A stretch of DNA of 64,000 bases from Prevotella sp. tf2-5 (lineage in GTDB: Bacteria; Bacteroidota; Bacteroidia; Bacteroidales; Bacteroidaceae), in assembly GCF_900115435.1 (NCBI RefSeq), contig NZ_FOWK01000013.1, forward strand, positions 44,584 through 108,583, in the 5' to 3' direction. A model generated the notes under the pieces. That model worked only from the letters and a program-made list of their open reading frames with translations. It had not been told where the DNA came from and searched no databases. This document shows positions 16,027 through 24,882 of the stretch, one piece after another (positions within the stretch are counted from its first letter, which is position 1; each line of letters opens with the position of its first letter). The position numbers were made by a program, and so were the translations under genes.

Positions 16027-17772
16027 ATGACTAAGTACGAAATACTCACAAATATACTTGCTGGGATTATCAGCGAAGCACCAGAAAAGTATTCTAAACT
16101 TTATGAGAAGGATACGACCAAGACAGAACAGTATTACAACTCTCTGTCACGAGCGTTTATTCATCTTTTCTTGAAGGTGCGTTTTGATTTGACCGATTTT
16201 GAAGAACGCGAACATTTTATTACTGATGGCGGCAATGATGGTGGTATTGATGGCTACTATATAGATTCTGAACACAAGGAAATATTCCTTTTCCAATCAA
16301 AGTTCCGCGCGAACGAAAATAATTTCCATGACAAGGAAATTTCTATGAAGGAACTTCTTTCAATGGATATTGAACGTATTCTTAGTGGAGAGACTAAGGA
16401 TGAGAAAGGAATTGATTATCGCGGAAAGATATATCAATTGCAGCGAGAAATTAGTGAAATACCCGACATCCCTCGTTATACATATAGGGTAATCATCTTT
16501 GCAAATCTTAAAGAGGTGTCGGATACGGAACTCAAGCGGTTGACTGGGGGCTACAAGGTAGAAGTGATAGATTACCAGAAATGCTATTCTGATTTTGTCT
16601 TTCCTATAATATCTGGAACTTATTATAGTAAGTCGGATTTGATGATTCAGATTGATTTGAGTAACAAAATGGCTAGTAAAATTAGCTATACGGTAGATAC
16701 TTCCATTGGCGACTGTGATATTACTGTGCTGTTTGTGCCAACTGTTGAGGTGGGACGTTTTATGTCGAAGTATAAGAATTCTATATTGAAGTTTAATCCT
16801 CGTAGCTATCTAGGGTTTAAGGCTCAAGACGTCAATCGCCAGATAGCAGATTCTGTGATCCAAAAGAAAACGAATGAATTCGCGCTTTTCAATAATGGTA
16901 TCACACTTCTTTCTGAAGAGACTTTCATCAATGAGCATGTAGCAAACAAAGGAGTTGCCAAGCTTATTGTAAAGAACCCTCAAATCATCAATGGTGGTCA
17001 GACTTCTTTCACATTGAGCCGTTTGTATGAAGATAACAGCGACAAGAGTATCTTTGACAAAAAGGAAGTGCTTCTGAAGGTCATTACTCTACCACCGGAT
17101 GCCACGGACAAAGAAAAACTAATAGAAGAAATTTCTAATGCAACGAATCATCAGACACCAGTTGGTCCGTCTGACCGCCTGTCTAACATGGATGAACAGG
17201 TATACCTACAACAATGTCTTTATGATCGTTTTGGAGTGTTGTATGAGCGTAAACGTGGAGAATATTCTGATGGTATCGCAAAAGGATACATCCGAGAAGA
17301 TGACATCATAGATCGTAGTCTTTTCATTAAGATTTACTACACTCTACAGAATAAGGTTTCCAGTTCAAAGGCAAAGAAATTGTTTGTTACTCATAAATGG
17401 ACGCGTGAAGCCATAGATGATGATAAAAGAATAATGGCCACGATATTCGGTTGTAAAAGCTATAAGAAATTATTCTCGCTTTCTAAAGCTAACAATTCTG
17501 ACTTGGATATGCTGGCAAAGGTAAAGGCCATGGTGCTTCTTTTCCAACCTGAGAATATTTCAGATTTCGATGATGCCATTAGTAGATATGCTCCTCATGT
17601 TATTTTTTCATGGCCTTCTTTCTTGGAGCAAAATTCAGATAAAGTATATCAAAAGACCACGGTGATAGATATGAATAAAGAAGTGAGAGTTGTTTATAAG
17701 CGTGTTCGAGCAAAGATGCGCTCATGGATTAACTCTGTGGAGTTTGAAAAGAGTGCGCGTAGCTTTTTTTAA
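16027..17772 (+). CDS. AIPR-family abortive phage infection protein
   Basis: 581 aa. The AIPR core is recognisable by FALFNNGITLLSE (about residues 281-293) and PQIINGGQTSFTLSRLYE (about 319-336). The N-terminal part carries a possible PD-(D/E)XK nuclease site: ITDGGNDGGIDGYY with Asp75, then FLFQSKFR with Gln90 and Lys92. AIPR proteins are found in abortive-infection and restriction-linked loci. A nuclease function is inferred from those residues. Confidence 0.8.
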   Translation: MTKYEILTNILAGIISEAPEKYSKLYEKDTTKTEQYYNSLSRAFIHLFLKVRFDLTDFEEREHFITDGGNDGGIDGYYIDSEHKEIFLFQSKFRANENNFHDKEISMKELLSMDIERILSGETKDEKGIDYRGKIYQLQREISEIPDIPRYTYRVIIFANLKEVSDTELKRLTGGYKVEVIDYQKCYSDFVFPIISGTYYSKSDLMIQIDLSNKMASKISYTVDTSIGDCDITVLFVPTVEVGRFMSKYKNSILKFNPRSYLGFKAQDVNRQIADSVIQKKTNEFALFNNGITLLSEETFINEHVANKGVAKLIVKNPQIINGGQTSFTLSRLYEDNSDKSIFDKKEVLLKVITLPPDATDKEKLIEEISNATNHQTPVGPSDRLSNMDEQVYLQQCLYDRFGVLYERKRGEYSDGIAKGYIREDDIIDRSLFIKIYYTLQNKVSSSKAKKLFVTHKWTREAIDDDKRIMATIFGCKSYKKLFSLSKANNSDLDMLAKVKAMVLLFQPENISDFDDAISRYAPHVIFSWPSFLEQNSDKVYQKTTVIDMNKEVRVVYKRVRAKMRSWINSVEFEKSARSFF

Positions 17773-17837
17773 CTATGATAGAGATTCATTTTTGAACTTG
17801 AAAAATGTTCGTGCCATATTATATTGCCTATGAAATA

Positions 17838-19878
17838 ATGCGATTTACATATACATACAATTAAGGGTGTTTCTGACAGGGAATTTGTGTTCAGTATGAA
17901 TGTCCTTAAGGAATATGTAGAAAAGATGCATATAGACGTTATAGCCATTACAAACCATGATTTGTTTGACTATAATAATTATATGGTAATTCAAAGAGAA
18001 CTGCCTGATACTATTGTATTACCTGGAATAGAAGTAGATTTGGAAAAAGGACATATCTTGGTTATTGCAGATAACAAAGATGATGTAATTTACGAATTCA
18101 TTTCAAAGTGTGATGCTGTTAAGGAGATGATAAGAACAGAGCACGATAGTATTCCATTAGACGATTTCTGCCAAATATTTGGAGATTTGAATAATTATCT
18201 GTTGATTCCTCACTATGATAAAACCCCTTCTTTAACCCAACCAGTATTAGATCAATTGAGTGACTATATCCAAGCAGGGGAGGTGACTAGTATCAAAAAG
18301 TTTCTTTCGATGCAAAAAAGTCCTGAGGAGAGGCTAACACCGGTATTGTTTAGTGACTTTAGATGTGAAGAAATGGTCGAAGGAGCACCGCTGCCAGTAA
18401 GGCAAACCTTTCTTGATATAAATGAAGTGAGTGTAGGCGCATTGAAGTTGTGTTTGCAAGATAAAAACAAGGCAACTCTTTCTGAGAAAGATGGAAATAA
18501 ATTGTTTCAAGTTTTTGACGATGGTCAGATGTTGTCAACAGGTTTAAATATTATGTATGGTAAAAGATCTACAGGCAAGAGCTTTACCATGGATAAAATA
18601 TACGAAATCTATGGCGAAAGAGCTAAATACATTGAACAATTTGACTTGTTAAATAAAGGCCAGGAGTATGGCAAAGAACAATTTGTAAGCGACCAGAAAA
18701 TACGGTTGGAAAGCAAGGTGGCTGAGTATTTTAAGCCTTTTAAAGATATTGTCGACAAGATAATTCTGTTACCTTCATCACATAGCGATGAAACAGAAGT
18801 GGAAAACTATCTGAATGCTTTGATGAAGAAAGCGGAGATGGAGAATCAGAATGATATATACTCGAATACCAAGTTATATGAAGAAACGAGTTTTGGACTT
18901 AGTGCGAATGATGATCTTAAAAAACTGATTGAAGCTGTTAAACTGTTGTTGGAATCTGGCTCTTATAGAGAACTTATTGACAAACATCTAGATAAAAACT
19001 CATTAACACTATTACTCAAGGAACTTGTAGACTTGTACAGGGAAAGAAGTTATGAGAACGTATTGAAACAATTAACTAATAGTATTATGTCGGCAGTAAA
19101 AGCCGATTTGACGCTATATTCTGCAATTCCTCCCGTTCCTGACATTGATTTGTATTCAATTGTTTTAAGAGGTGAGCAACGGAAATGCTTTGAAAAGATT
19201 GCAAATAGCGTAAAAAGCAATGGTGACATTTATTCGGAAAATAAGGGGCGTTTTACTATTAAGGTTTGCAAACGGCCTTATCTTAATGCTTCAGATATAA
19301 AAAAAGGCATTGGTACTAGTACACCTCTCTCTGGGATATATTCGTATTATCAGAGGCCAATAGTGTATTTGGAAAAACTAAAAGAGTATGGAGTGGAGAG
19401 CTCCTCAATACATAAAGCTTTTGCTGGCGTTGACTATGTAGTTTTGAATGATGATGGGCTAGAAGTTTCTGGAGGAGAACGCTCTGAATTTGTTTTTATT
19501 CAAAAAATTCAAGATGCGCAGTTGTATGATATATTGTTGATTGATGAGCCAGAATCATCATTTGACAATGTGTTCCTTAATAACCAAATTAATGGTTTTA
19601 TTAAGAAGATGTCTGATATAATGCCGGTGGTTGTTTCAACACACAATAGCACTATAGGAAGATCTATTCAACCCGACTATATTATATATGCTGAGAAAAA
19701 GGTTGAAGATGGTGCGCGGGTTTTTAGAAGATATAGCGGCTTCCCTGGTGACAAGAAGCTTGTTGCTGTTGATGGTAGTGAAATAAGCAATTTTGACGTT
19801 ACCTTGAATAGCTTGGAGGCAGGTGCTGATGTTTATGATAAAAGGAAAGAGATATATGAAGTACTTAAGAGTAGATAA
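17838..19878 (+). pseudogene. PHP-domain/SMC-like ATPase, start frameshifted
   Basis: From a GTG at 17887 the frame gives 663 aa. The same frame continues upstream to 17839 and encodes DLHIHT, the first metal motif of PHP phosphoesterases, but has no start codon there. The ATG at 17838 is in another frame. Adding one more GATTT unit would give MRFDLHIHT, so a 5-base loss is likely. Later motifs: AITNHD (PHP), Walker A GKRSTGKS (about residue 225 from GTG), ABC-type SGGE (about 528), Walker B ILLIDEPESSFD (about 546) and H-loop STHN. Either the gene is inactive or it starts at GTG without the first PHP strand. Confidence 0.6.
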
Positions 19879-20152
19879 TAGAAAAGGCCAATTCCTTAAG
19901 GATGATAATTGGGTGGACATTACATCGCTTGGGAAAGACGATTTATTGAGAATGGTAAGGGCTGCCCTTGAGGATGATCTATTTGAAATTGATGAATATG
20001 ACGAGGACGCTTTACCAAATCCTGCTCATAAAATTATCTATAAACATGTGTGTCAGCAGCTGACTGATATACATGCTCGAAGAAATGAGTATCAGGAAGC
20101 AAGGAGAAATCTTTTTAAGGATGCATATGAGCAATACTGTATGGATATATAG
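19856..20152 (+). CDS. Small acidic partner protein of the PHP-ATPase
   Basis: 98 aa starting MKYLRVDNRKGQFL. The start at 19856 is preferred over an in-frame ATG at 19823 because it overlaps the ATPase gene by only 23 bases. The centre is strongly acidic (EDDLFEIDEYDEDA) and the C-terminus is helical. No family recognised. The overlap suggests a two-gene unit with the ATPase. Confidence 0.6.
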   Translation: MKYLRVDNRKGQFLKDDNWVDITSLGKDDLLRMVRAALEDDLFEIDEYDEDALPNPAHKIIYKHVCQQLTDIHARRNEYQEARRNLFKDAYEQYCMDI

Positions 20153-20157
20153 AATTA

Positions 20158-20244
20158 TTTTTTCTATGGAGAACTGGAAAAAACTATGAAGGCTTGGACT
20201 ATAAGAAGCACTACGAGGTGCTGAATCGTCGGGGGCGCAAATAA
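20158..20244 (+). pseudogene. 3' fragment of a lost gene
   Basis: A frame open into the preceding gene ends in WRTGKNYEGLDYKKHYEVL-type sequence (positions about 20167-20244) followed by TAA. It has no start of its own and reads like the natural C-terminus of a larger protein. It lies just before the DegT aminotransferase, so it is probably the tail of a polysaccharide gene cut off when the defence genes to its left were inserted. Confidence 0.45.
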
Positions 20245-20279
20245 AATAATAAAATATTAGATAAATAAATCATAATAAT

Positions 20280-21605
20280 ATGAACATGAAACTTAGGAAT
20301 ATTCCTTTTTCTCCGCCAGATATGACGGAGGCAGAGGCTAAAGAGGTACGAGAGGCTATTCTCTCGGGTTGGATTACTACGGGTCCACGGACAAAGAAAC
20401 TGGAAACTCAAATTTCTGAATATGTGCACACGGACAAGACGGTGTGTCTGAACTCTGCAACGGCAGCACTGGAGATGGTGCTGCACCTGCTGGATATTCA
20501 GCCTGATGATGAGGTGATAGTGCCGGCATATACGTATACGGCAACGGCATCGGTAACTCAGCACGTGGGCTGCAAGCTGGTGCTGGTGGACAGTCAGAAG
20601 GACAGTGTGGAGATGGACTACGACAAGTTGGCTGCTGCCATCACGGAGAAGACAAAGGTGATTGCACCTGTGGATCTGGGTGGCATTGTGGCTGACTATG
20701 ACCGTGTGTTTGAGATTGTGGAGGCAAAGAAGGGACTGTTTAAGCCTAACAATGCTTTGCAAGCTAAAATTGGAAGAATTGTGGTGTCTGCTGACTGTGC
20801 GCACTCGTTTGGCGCATGGCGCAAAGTCAACGCTAACGATAACAAGGTGAAGAAGATGGCGGGGGCAATTGCAGATTTCTCTTCATTCAGTTTTCATGCG
20901 GTGAAGAATTTCACTACTGCTGAAGGAGGTGCGCTGACATGGAACCTGCCGTTTGGTAACGAAGAAGTTAAGGTTAATGTTAACGTTAAGGTGGAAGATT
21001 ATCTTCCTAACGTGCCTAAGAAGGAGGGGGAGACTTGGAATGAGTTGTTGTATCGCCTGAGTCAGTTGTTCTCACTGCATGGACAGAATAAGGATGCTTT
21101 GGCTAAGACGAAGCTGGGAGCTTGGGAGTATGACATCATTGGTCCTTGGTATAAGTGCAATATGACGGACATCATGGCGGCTCTGGGTCTGGTACAGATG
21201 GAACGGTATCCATCAATCTTGAACAGACGTTATGAAATCGTGAAACGATATAACGCTGCGATTGATAACCTTAACGCTAACCATAAGGTGGCTTATCTGA
21301 ATCACATGAGTGAGGATCATTGTTCGTCACACCACCTTTACATTGTGCGCCTACTGGGTAAGACTCGTGAGGATGCTAACAAGGTGATTGAGCAGATGGC
21401 AGAGCGTGGCATTGCCTGCAACGTACACTACAAACCACTGCCTATGATGACAGCATATAAGGCTCTCGGATTTGACATCAAGGATTATCCTAATGCCTAT
21501 CATCTGTTTGAGAACGAGGTGACACTACCTCTTCACACTAAGTTAAGTGATGAAGATGTGGACTACGTGATTACCAACTTCTGCGACATTGTCTCGAAGT
21601 TGTAA
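20280..21605 (+). CDS. DegT/DnrJ/EryC1 sugar aminotransferase
   Basis: 441 aa PLP-dependent enzyme of the family that transaminates nucleotide-linked keto-sugars. The internal-aldimine Lys is Lys209 in SFHAVKNFTTAEGG; YTYTATAS near residue 84 and DCAHSFGA near residue 177 are family blocks. It is longer than typical relatives. Part of the excess is a lysine/valine/asparagine stretch (KVNVNVKV) encoded by GTTAAN hexamers. It is followed by a four-helix-bundle gene and a sugar phosphotransferase, a common order at the end of Bacteroidetes polysaccharide loci. Confidence 0.85.
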   Translation: MNMKLRNIPFSPPDMTEAEAKEVREAILSGWITTGPRTKKLETQISEYVHTDKTVCLNSATAALEMVLHLLDIQPDDEVIVPAYTYTATASVTQHVGCKLVLVDSQKDSVEMDYDKLAAAITEKTKVIAPVDLGGIVADYDRVFEIVEAKKGLFKPNNALQAKIGRIVVSADCAHSFGAWRKVNANDNKVKKMAGAIADFSSFSFHAVKNFTTAEGGALTWNLPFGNEEVKVNVNVKVEDYLPNVPKKEGETWNELLYRLSQLFSLHGQNKDALAKTKLGAWEYDIIGPWYKCNMTDIMAALGLVQMERYPSILNRRYEIVKRYNAAIDNLNANHKVAYLNHMSEDHCSSHHLYIVRLLGKTREDANKVIEQMAERGIACNVHYKPLPMMTAYKALGFDIKDYPNAYHLFENEVTLPLHTKLSDEDVDYVITNFCDIVSKL

Positions 21606-22030
21606 CGCTAACGTTAACGCTAACGAATAACGATGGAGGAAATAAAAAAGGCGAGAAACTTTCGTAACTATAAGGTATGGCAGGATGCGGTGAACTATGC
21701 ATCGAAAGTATATAAAGTGACTGCAGATTTACCTTGGTTCGAAAAGAAAGGACTATGTGACCAGTTACAACGAGCAGTTGTAACAATAAGCAGTAATATT
21801 GCTGAAGGGTCAGCAAAACCTTCAGACAATGACTTTGCACATTTCTTAGATATGTCATTAGGCTCTGCCTTTGAAGTTGAGACTCAACTAATAATTTCCA
21901 AAAATATCGGTTATATTGATGCTGAACTATTTGATGGGTTAATGGAAGACCTCAAAGAGATTGAGCGTCAAATTAATGGTTTGATTTCATCCTAAGAAAA
22001 GGTTAACGTTAAGGTTATCGTTAGCGTTCA
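20964..22030. repeat. Dispersed TTAACG/GTTAAN hexamer repeats
   Basis: Short runs of the same hexamer appear at about 20966-20991 (inside the DegT gene), 21604-21630 (intergenic, AACGCTAACGTTAACGCTAACG-like, interrupted) and 21999-22028. Single units occur near 20828 and 21272. They span both coding and non-coding sequence around the DegT and four-helix-bundle genes. Confidence 0.6.
21633..21995 (+). CDS. Four-helix-bundle protein (23S rRNA intervening-sequence family)
   Basis: 120 aa matching the pattern of IVS-type four-helix-bundle proteins: FRNYKVWQDAV near the start, LCDQLQRAVVTISSNIAEG in the middle and FLDMSLGSAFEVETQL after it. These small proteins are frequent in Bacteroidetes and often sit within polysaccharide loci; their function is unknown. 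The gene is flanked on both sides by TTAACG repeats, which may mark its insertion between the aminotransferase and sugar transferase genes. Confidence 0.85.
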   Translation: MEEIKKARNFRNYKVWQDAVNYASKVYKVTADLPWFEKKGLCDQLQRAVVTISSNIAEGSAKPSDNDFAHFLDMSLGSAFEVETQLIISKNIGYIDAELFDGLMEDLKEIERQINGLISS

Positions 22031-22050
22031 TCAATGTAAAACATGATGAT

Positions 22051-22647
22051 ATGATGAAAAGATTATTTGATATTGTAGCGAGTGGGCTTGGGCTAATAGT
22101 GCTTTGCCCACTATTCTTGATACTTGCTATTTGGATTAAGTTGGATAGTAAAGGACCTGTGTTTTACAGGCAGGTACGTGTTGGGTATAAGAACAAAGAC
22201 TTCCGTATCTTTAAGTTTCGCTCTATGAGAGTAGGAGCTGACAAAGGAAGTCTTGTGACTATTGGCGGTCATGACCCTCGTGTTACTCGCTCTGGCTATT
22301 TTATCCGTAAGTTTAAATTCGATGAACTGCCACAGCTCATTAATGTATTCCTTGGTGACATGAGCCTTGTGGGCCCTCGTCCAGAGGTACGCCATTATGT
22401 AGACTACTGGACTCCTGAGCAGATGCATGTGCTTGATGTGCGCCCTGGTATTACAGACCCAGCCTCTATCAAGTTTCGCAATGAGAATGAACTGATGGAG
22501 AAGGCAGAAGATCCCGAGAAGTATTACATCGAGGTTATTATGCAGGAGAAAATTAAACTATATCTGGAGTATGTGGAGAAGCACAGCTTCTGGTATGACT
22601 TGGGGCTGATTTTCAAGACGTTCTGGGTGATTGTTAAAGAGAGATGA
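22051..22647 (+). CDS. Sugar phosphotransferase, PglC/WcaJ C-terminal-type
   Basis: 198 aa bacterial sugar transferase. A single re-entrant N-terminal membrane helix (about residues 8-30) is followed by GPVFYRQVRVGYKNKDFRIFKF-type sequence (about 44-66), the KFDELPQLINV block (about 90-100) and MSLVGPRPE, typical of monotopic phosphoglycosyl transferases. The enzyme transfers a sugar phosphate from a UDP-sugar to undecaprenyl phosphate, the first step of repeat-unit assembly at the inner membrane. It is the last recognisable polysaccharide gene of this block. Confidence 0.88.
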   Translation: MMKRLFDIVASGLGLIVLCPLFLILAIWIKLDSKGPVFYRQVRVGYKNKDFRIFKFRSMRVGADKGSLVTIGGHDPRVTRSGYFIRKFKFDELPQLINVFLGDMSLVGPRPEVRHYVDYWTPEQMHVLDVRPGITDPASIKFRNENELMEKAEDPEKYYIEVIMQEKIKLYLEYVEKHSFWYDLGLIFKTFWVIVKER

Positions 22648-22959
22648 ATATTCTAAAGACAATCAGGCAATTTTGTCGCTACTAGTTTTGGTCTCTGTGG
22701 GGAAGCAGGCGAGGTAAGGATGATGATGTCTGATGGAAGATGTCTGAAGGCTGCTTTCAAGAACGAGGAACCTTTTCTCATTATCCTCAAAAGAATGAAT
22801 ATCATCCAGTGCTTGATCAACAACTTTCGATGTTGGGGAATATAGGGGAGCATAGTAGGTTGCCTGGTAAACGATATGTTATTGGTAATTGTGCAATCAA
22901 CATGCTTACTAAGAATTGTCGGTAGGATAATGAAAATCTAATTTTGTAGATTTCATAAT
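22648..22959. other. Intergenic region with low-complexity repeat and a possible gene fragment
   Basis: 22708-22750 holds the GATGATGTCTGATGGAAGATG-type repeat also present elsewhere in the window. After it, a plus frame from about 22802 to 22925 reads LPGKRYVIGNCAINML. That faintly resembles the GNCAE region of deaminase-type toxins, but it lacks a start context and catalytic residues. I treat it as at most a remnant. Confidence 0.3.
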
Positions 22960-24003
22960 ATGGAGAATCTAATATCACAATCATCGGTTTGGCTAAGAGA
23001 AGAAGATTGCTTGAGCGGGGCAATTCAGGATAGAACAATGGCTGTGTTGGCAAAGTTTCATCAATTTATTAAGGTGAATTCTGGCGAATTAGAACATATT
23101 ACTAAGGTATCATCTGATGAAATGCAGAAAATTATCAATGCATGTAAAACTGATATCGGGAATATATTGAATGCGTACCTTAGGGGTAATCAACATATTT
23201 CATTGACTACTACAGAAACGCTGGTGAAAAAGATGGGAACAAAAACAGTTCCTGTAGGTCTAAGATTATATAAGGCAAGGGAGGGTGAGAATCATTATCT
23301 CTTTTCGGAGGAAGAAATGTTTCATATCCCTTTCGATAAAAGGGATAAAATAGGCAATCAACGATATAGTATCTCAGGAATACCGTGTCTGTATCTTGGC
23401 TCTTCTTCGTATGTTTGCAGGGAAGAGTTAGGTAGAGTAAACTTCGATATGTGTAATTATTGTGGGTATACTAATATTTTGCCCATTGAGGTTTTTGATC
23501 TGTCTCTCCCATCTATTATATCTTCATTGGATGATATCAAAAGAGTGTGTATTATTCTTGCTTGTAGTTTGTCGGCAAAAAGGGATGCGCTGTTTAAGGA
23601 GGAGTATATTCTTCCCCAAAATATTTTTCAAGCATTAATATTAAGACACCATTATAATCATAAAGTGTTTTGTATTAAGTATATTTCTACACATCTTTTG
23701 AATGGTGATGCGGATTGTTTTGAGTGTAATTTCTCGGAAAAGGAGATAAGTCGATACTATAATTATGTGTTCCCTGCAGCGGAATCGCAAAAGAAAGGTT
23801 ATAGTGCTAAATTGAAGTCTTACTTTACAAAAACTAAGACAGTGGCTATGTTTAGAGAGAAACTTGTATCTTTGGATCGATTGATAGCGGGTGGAAATGA
23901 TGATGCATATTTGGATTCCCAGTTTGGTCTTATGGATGCATTGTTAGATGAGAAAATGGGGTTAGAGCCCATACGAAAAGAAATGACTTTTTTAACATTA
24001 TAA
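22960..24003 (+). CDS. Putative RES-domain protein (possible NADase toxin)
   Basis: 347 aa. The middle part has LRLYKAREGE (about residue 102), MFHIPFDKRDKIGNQRYS (about 121-138) and GIPCLYLGSSSYVCREE (about 141-157). This order of Arg, R...N/R, GxPxLYL and a downstream Glu resembles RES domains, which degrade NAD+ in toxin-antitoxin systems such as RES-Xre. The N-terminal 100 residues are helical. A 73-aa gene follows 13 bases downstream and could be its partner, although it is not an Xre protein. Confidence 0.5.
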   Translation: MENLISQSSVWLREEDCLSGAIQDRTMAVLAKFHQFIKVNSGELEHITKVSSDEMQKIINACKTDIGNILNAYLRGNQHISLTTTETLVKKMGTKTVPVGLRLYKAREGENHYLFSEEEMFHIPFDKRDKIGNQRYSISGIPCLYLGSSSYVCREELGRVNFDMCNYCGYTNILPIEVFDLSLPSIISSLDDIKRVCIILACSLSAKRDALFKEEYILPQNIFQALILRHHYNHKVFCIKYISTHLLNGDADCFECNFSEKEISRYYNYVFPAAESQKKGYSAKLKSYFTKTKTVAMFREKLVSLDRLIAGGNDDAYLDSQFGLMDALLDEKMGLEPIRKEMTFLTL

Positions 24004-24016
24004 GAGGATTAATCAG

Positions 24017-24238
24017 ATGGAATTTATAACAGTAACAAGTCTTGGTGGAAGTACATGGTCATTTCGCAAGGATCGTATAGAAATGGTCATAAACCGATTT
24101 ACGTTTACCGAAGAAGAGTCTAAAAATATTCCTGAAGCGAAGAATTTAGATTCTTGTGCTATTATTCGATTGATAGGTGATAACAGAGAATACTTCTGTA
24201 AAGATTCCTACGAGTCAATAATGAAGATGTTATGCTAA
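24017..24238 (+). CDS. Small protein downstream of the RES-domain gene
   Basis: 73 aa. The sequence alternates short strands (FITVTSLGGSTWSFRKDRIE, then AIIRLIGDNREYF) and ends in a helix, like the small FlbD-type beta proteins. It is co-directional with and close to the RES-domain gene. It may be an antitoxin or modulator; no family is firmly recognised. Confidence 0.5.
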   Translation: MEFITVTSLGGSTWSFRKDRIEMVINRFTFTEEESKNIPEAKNLDSCAIIRLIGDNREYFCKDSYESIMKMLC

Positions 24239-24534
24239 AGAAGAAAGTGTATAACTCAACTTTCGCAAGCTCTGCTTGCTTCAGTTACAGAGGTGATTGT
24301 CACCTCTTACCTCTCACCTTTAAACGTTGAAGCAGAGAAAGGCTAAGAAATGAGAAAAATTAAGAAGCAGGTACCGCCGGTAAATCTAGCCAGATTTTTC
24401 TGACAGAGTTGAGAGGAGACGCTATTCGTCTTGTAAAAATGTATAAATCTCAAGGACTTGAAGACAATGAAATATTGAGCGCATTATACAATTATGGATT
24501 TACAAGTGCTATAGAATATGCATTGAAGGGATAA
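24239..24534. other. Decayed region with hairpin and gene fragment
   Basis: 24282-24300 contains an AGAGGTGA/TCACCTCT hairpin followed by TTACCTCTCACC, the reverse complement of the minisatellite unit found inside the aminotransferase gene at 62.7 kb. From 24400 to 24534 a frame without a good start reads LRGDAIRLVKMYKSQG and ends LKG-stop, which looks like the C-terminus of a lost protein. Confidence 0.4.
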
Positions 24535-24850
24535 AAGTTGCATTAGAGCCAGGTCTCACGTTCCTATTCACCGTCATCTAAAGACGAGTGAAATAGTCAT
24601 CTGCTTAGAGGGATGTCTCGACTGGGTCTTCTATGAAGAACTGCCGGGAGTTGATACTGGTGGACCAGTCCATGATGGAGAAACTGCAGCTGATGAGACT
24701 GCCTTTGTAGAGGTTGCTCGGTTTCGTGTCTGCCCAAGAGAAAAACTATTCGGTATTCAAGTGCCGAAAGGTGCTTGGCATAGTATTGAAGTTCATGAAC
24801 CATCCACTATCTTCGAGGCGAAGGATGGGGCGTATGTCCCATCGAGATGA
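24526..24850 (+). pseudogene. wbuC: Truncated, frameshifted WbuC copy
   Basis: The frame reads VALEPG and then, after an apparent loss of one base near 24553, continues SHVPIHRHLKTSEIVI, WVFYEELPG, VPKGAWHSIEVHEP and finally AKDGAYVPSR-stop. These match the cupin blocks of WbuC (compare the intact gene at 13.8 kb). The first 40 or so residues are missing and the metal-site region is split by the frameshift. This is a remnant of a second polysaccharide-associated WbuC gene. Confidence 0.7.
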
Positions 24851-24882
24851 ATAGAGTGGAAATGTAGTTTTAAATATTTTTT

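Noticed and set aside
22740..22925. 61-codon frame before the RES-like gene
   Set aside because: It starts inside a low-complexity repeat and has only a faint deaminase-like segment; kept only as a possible remnant.
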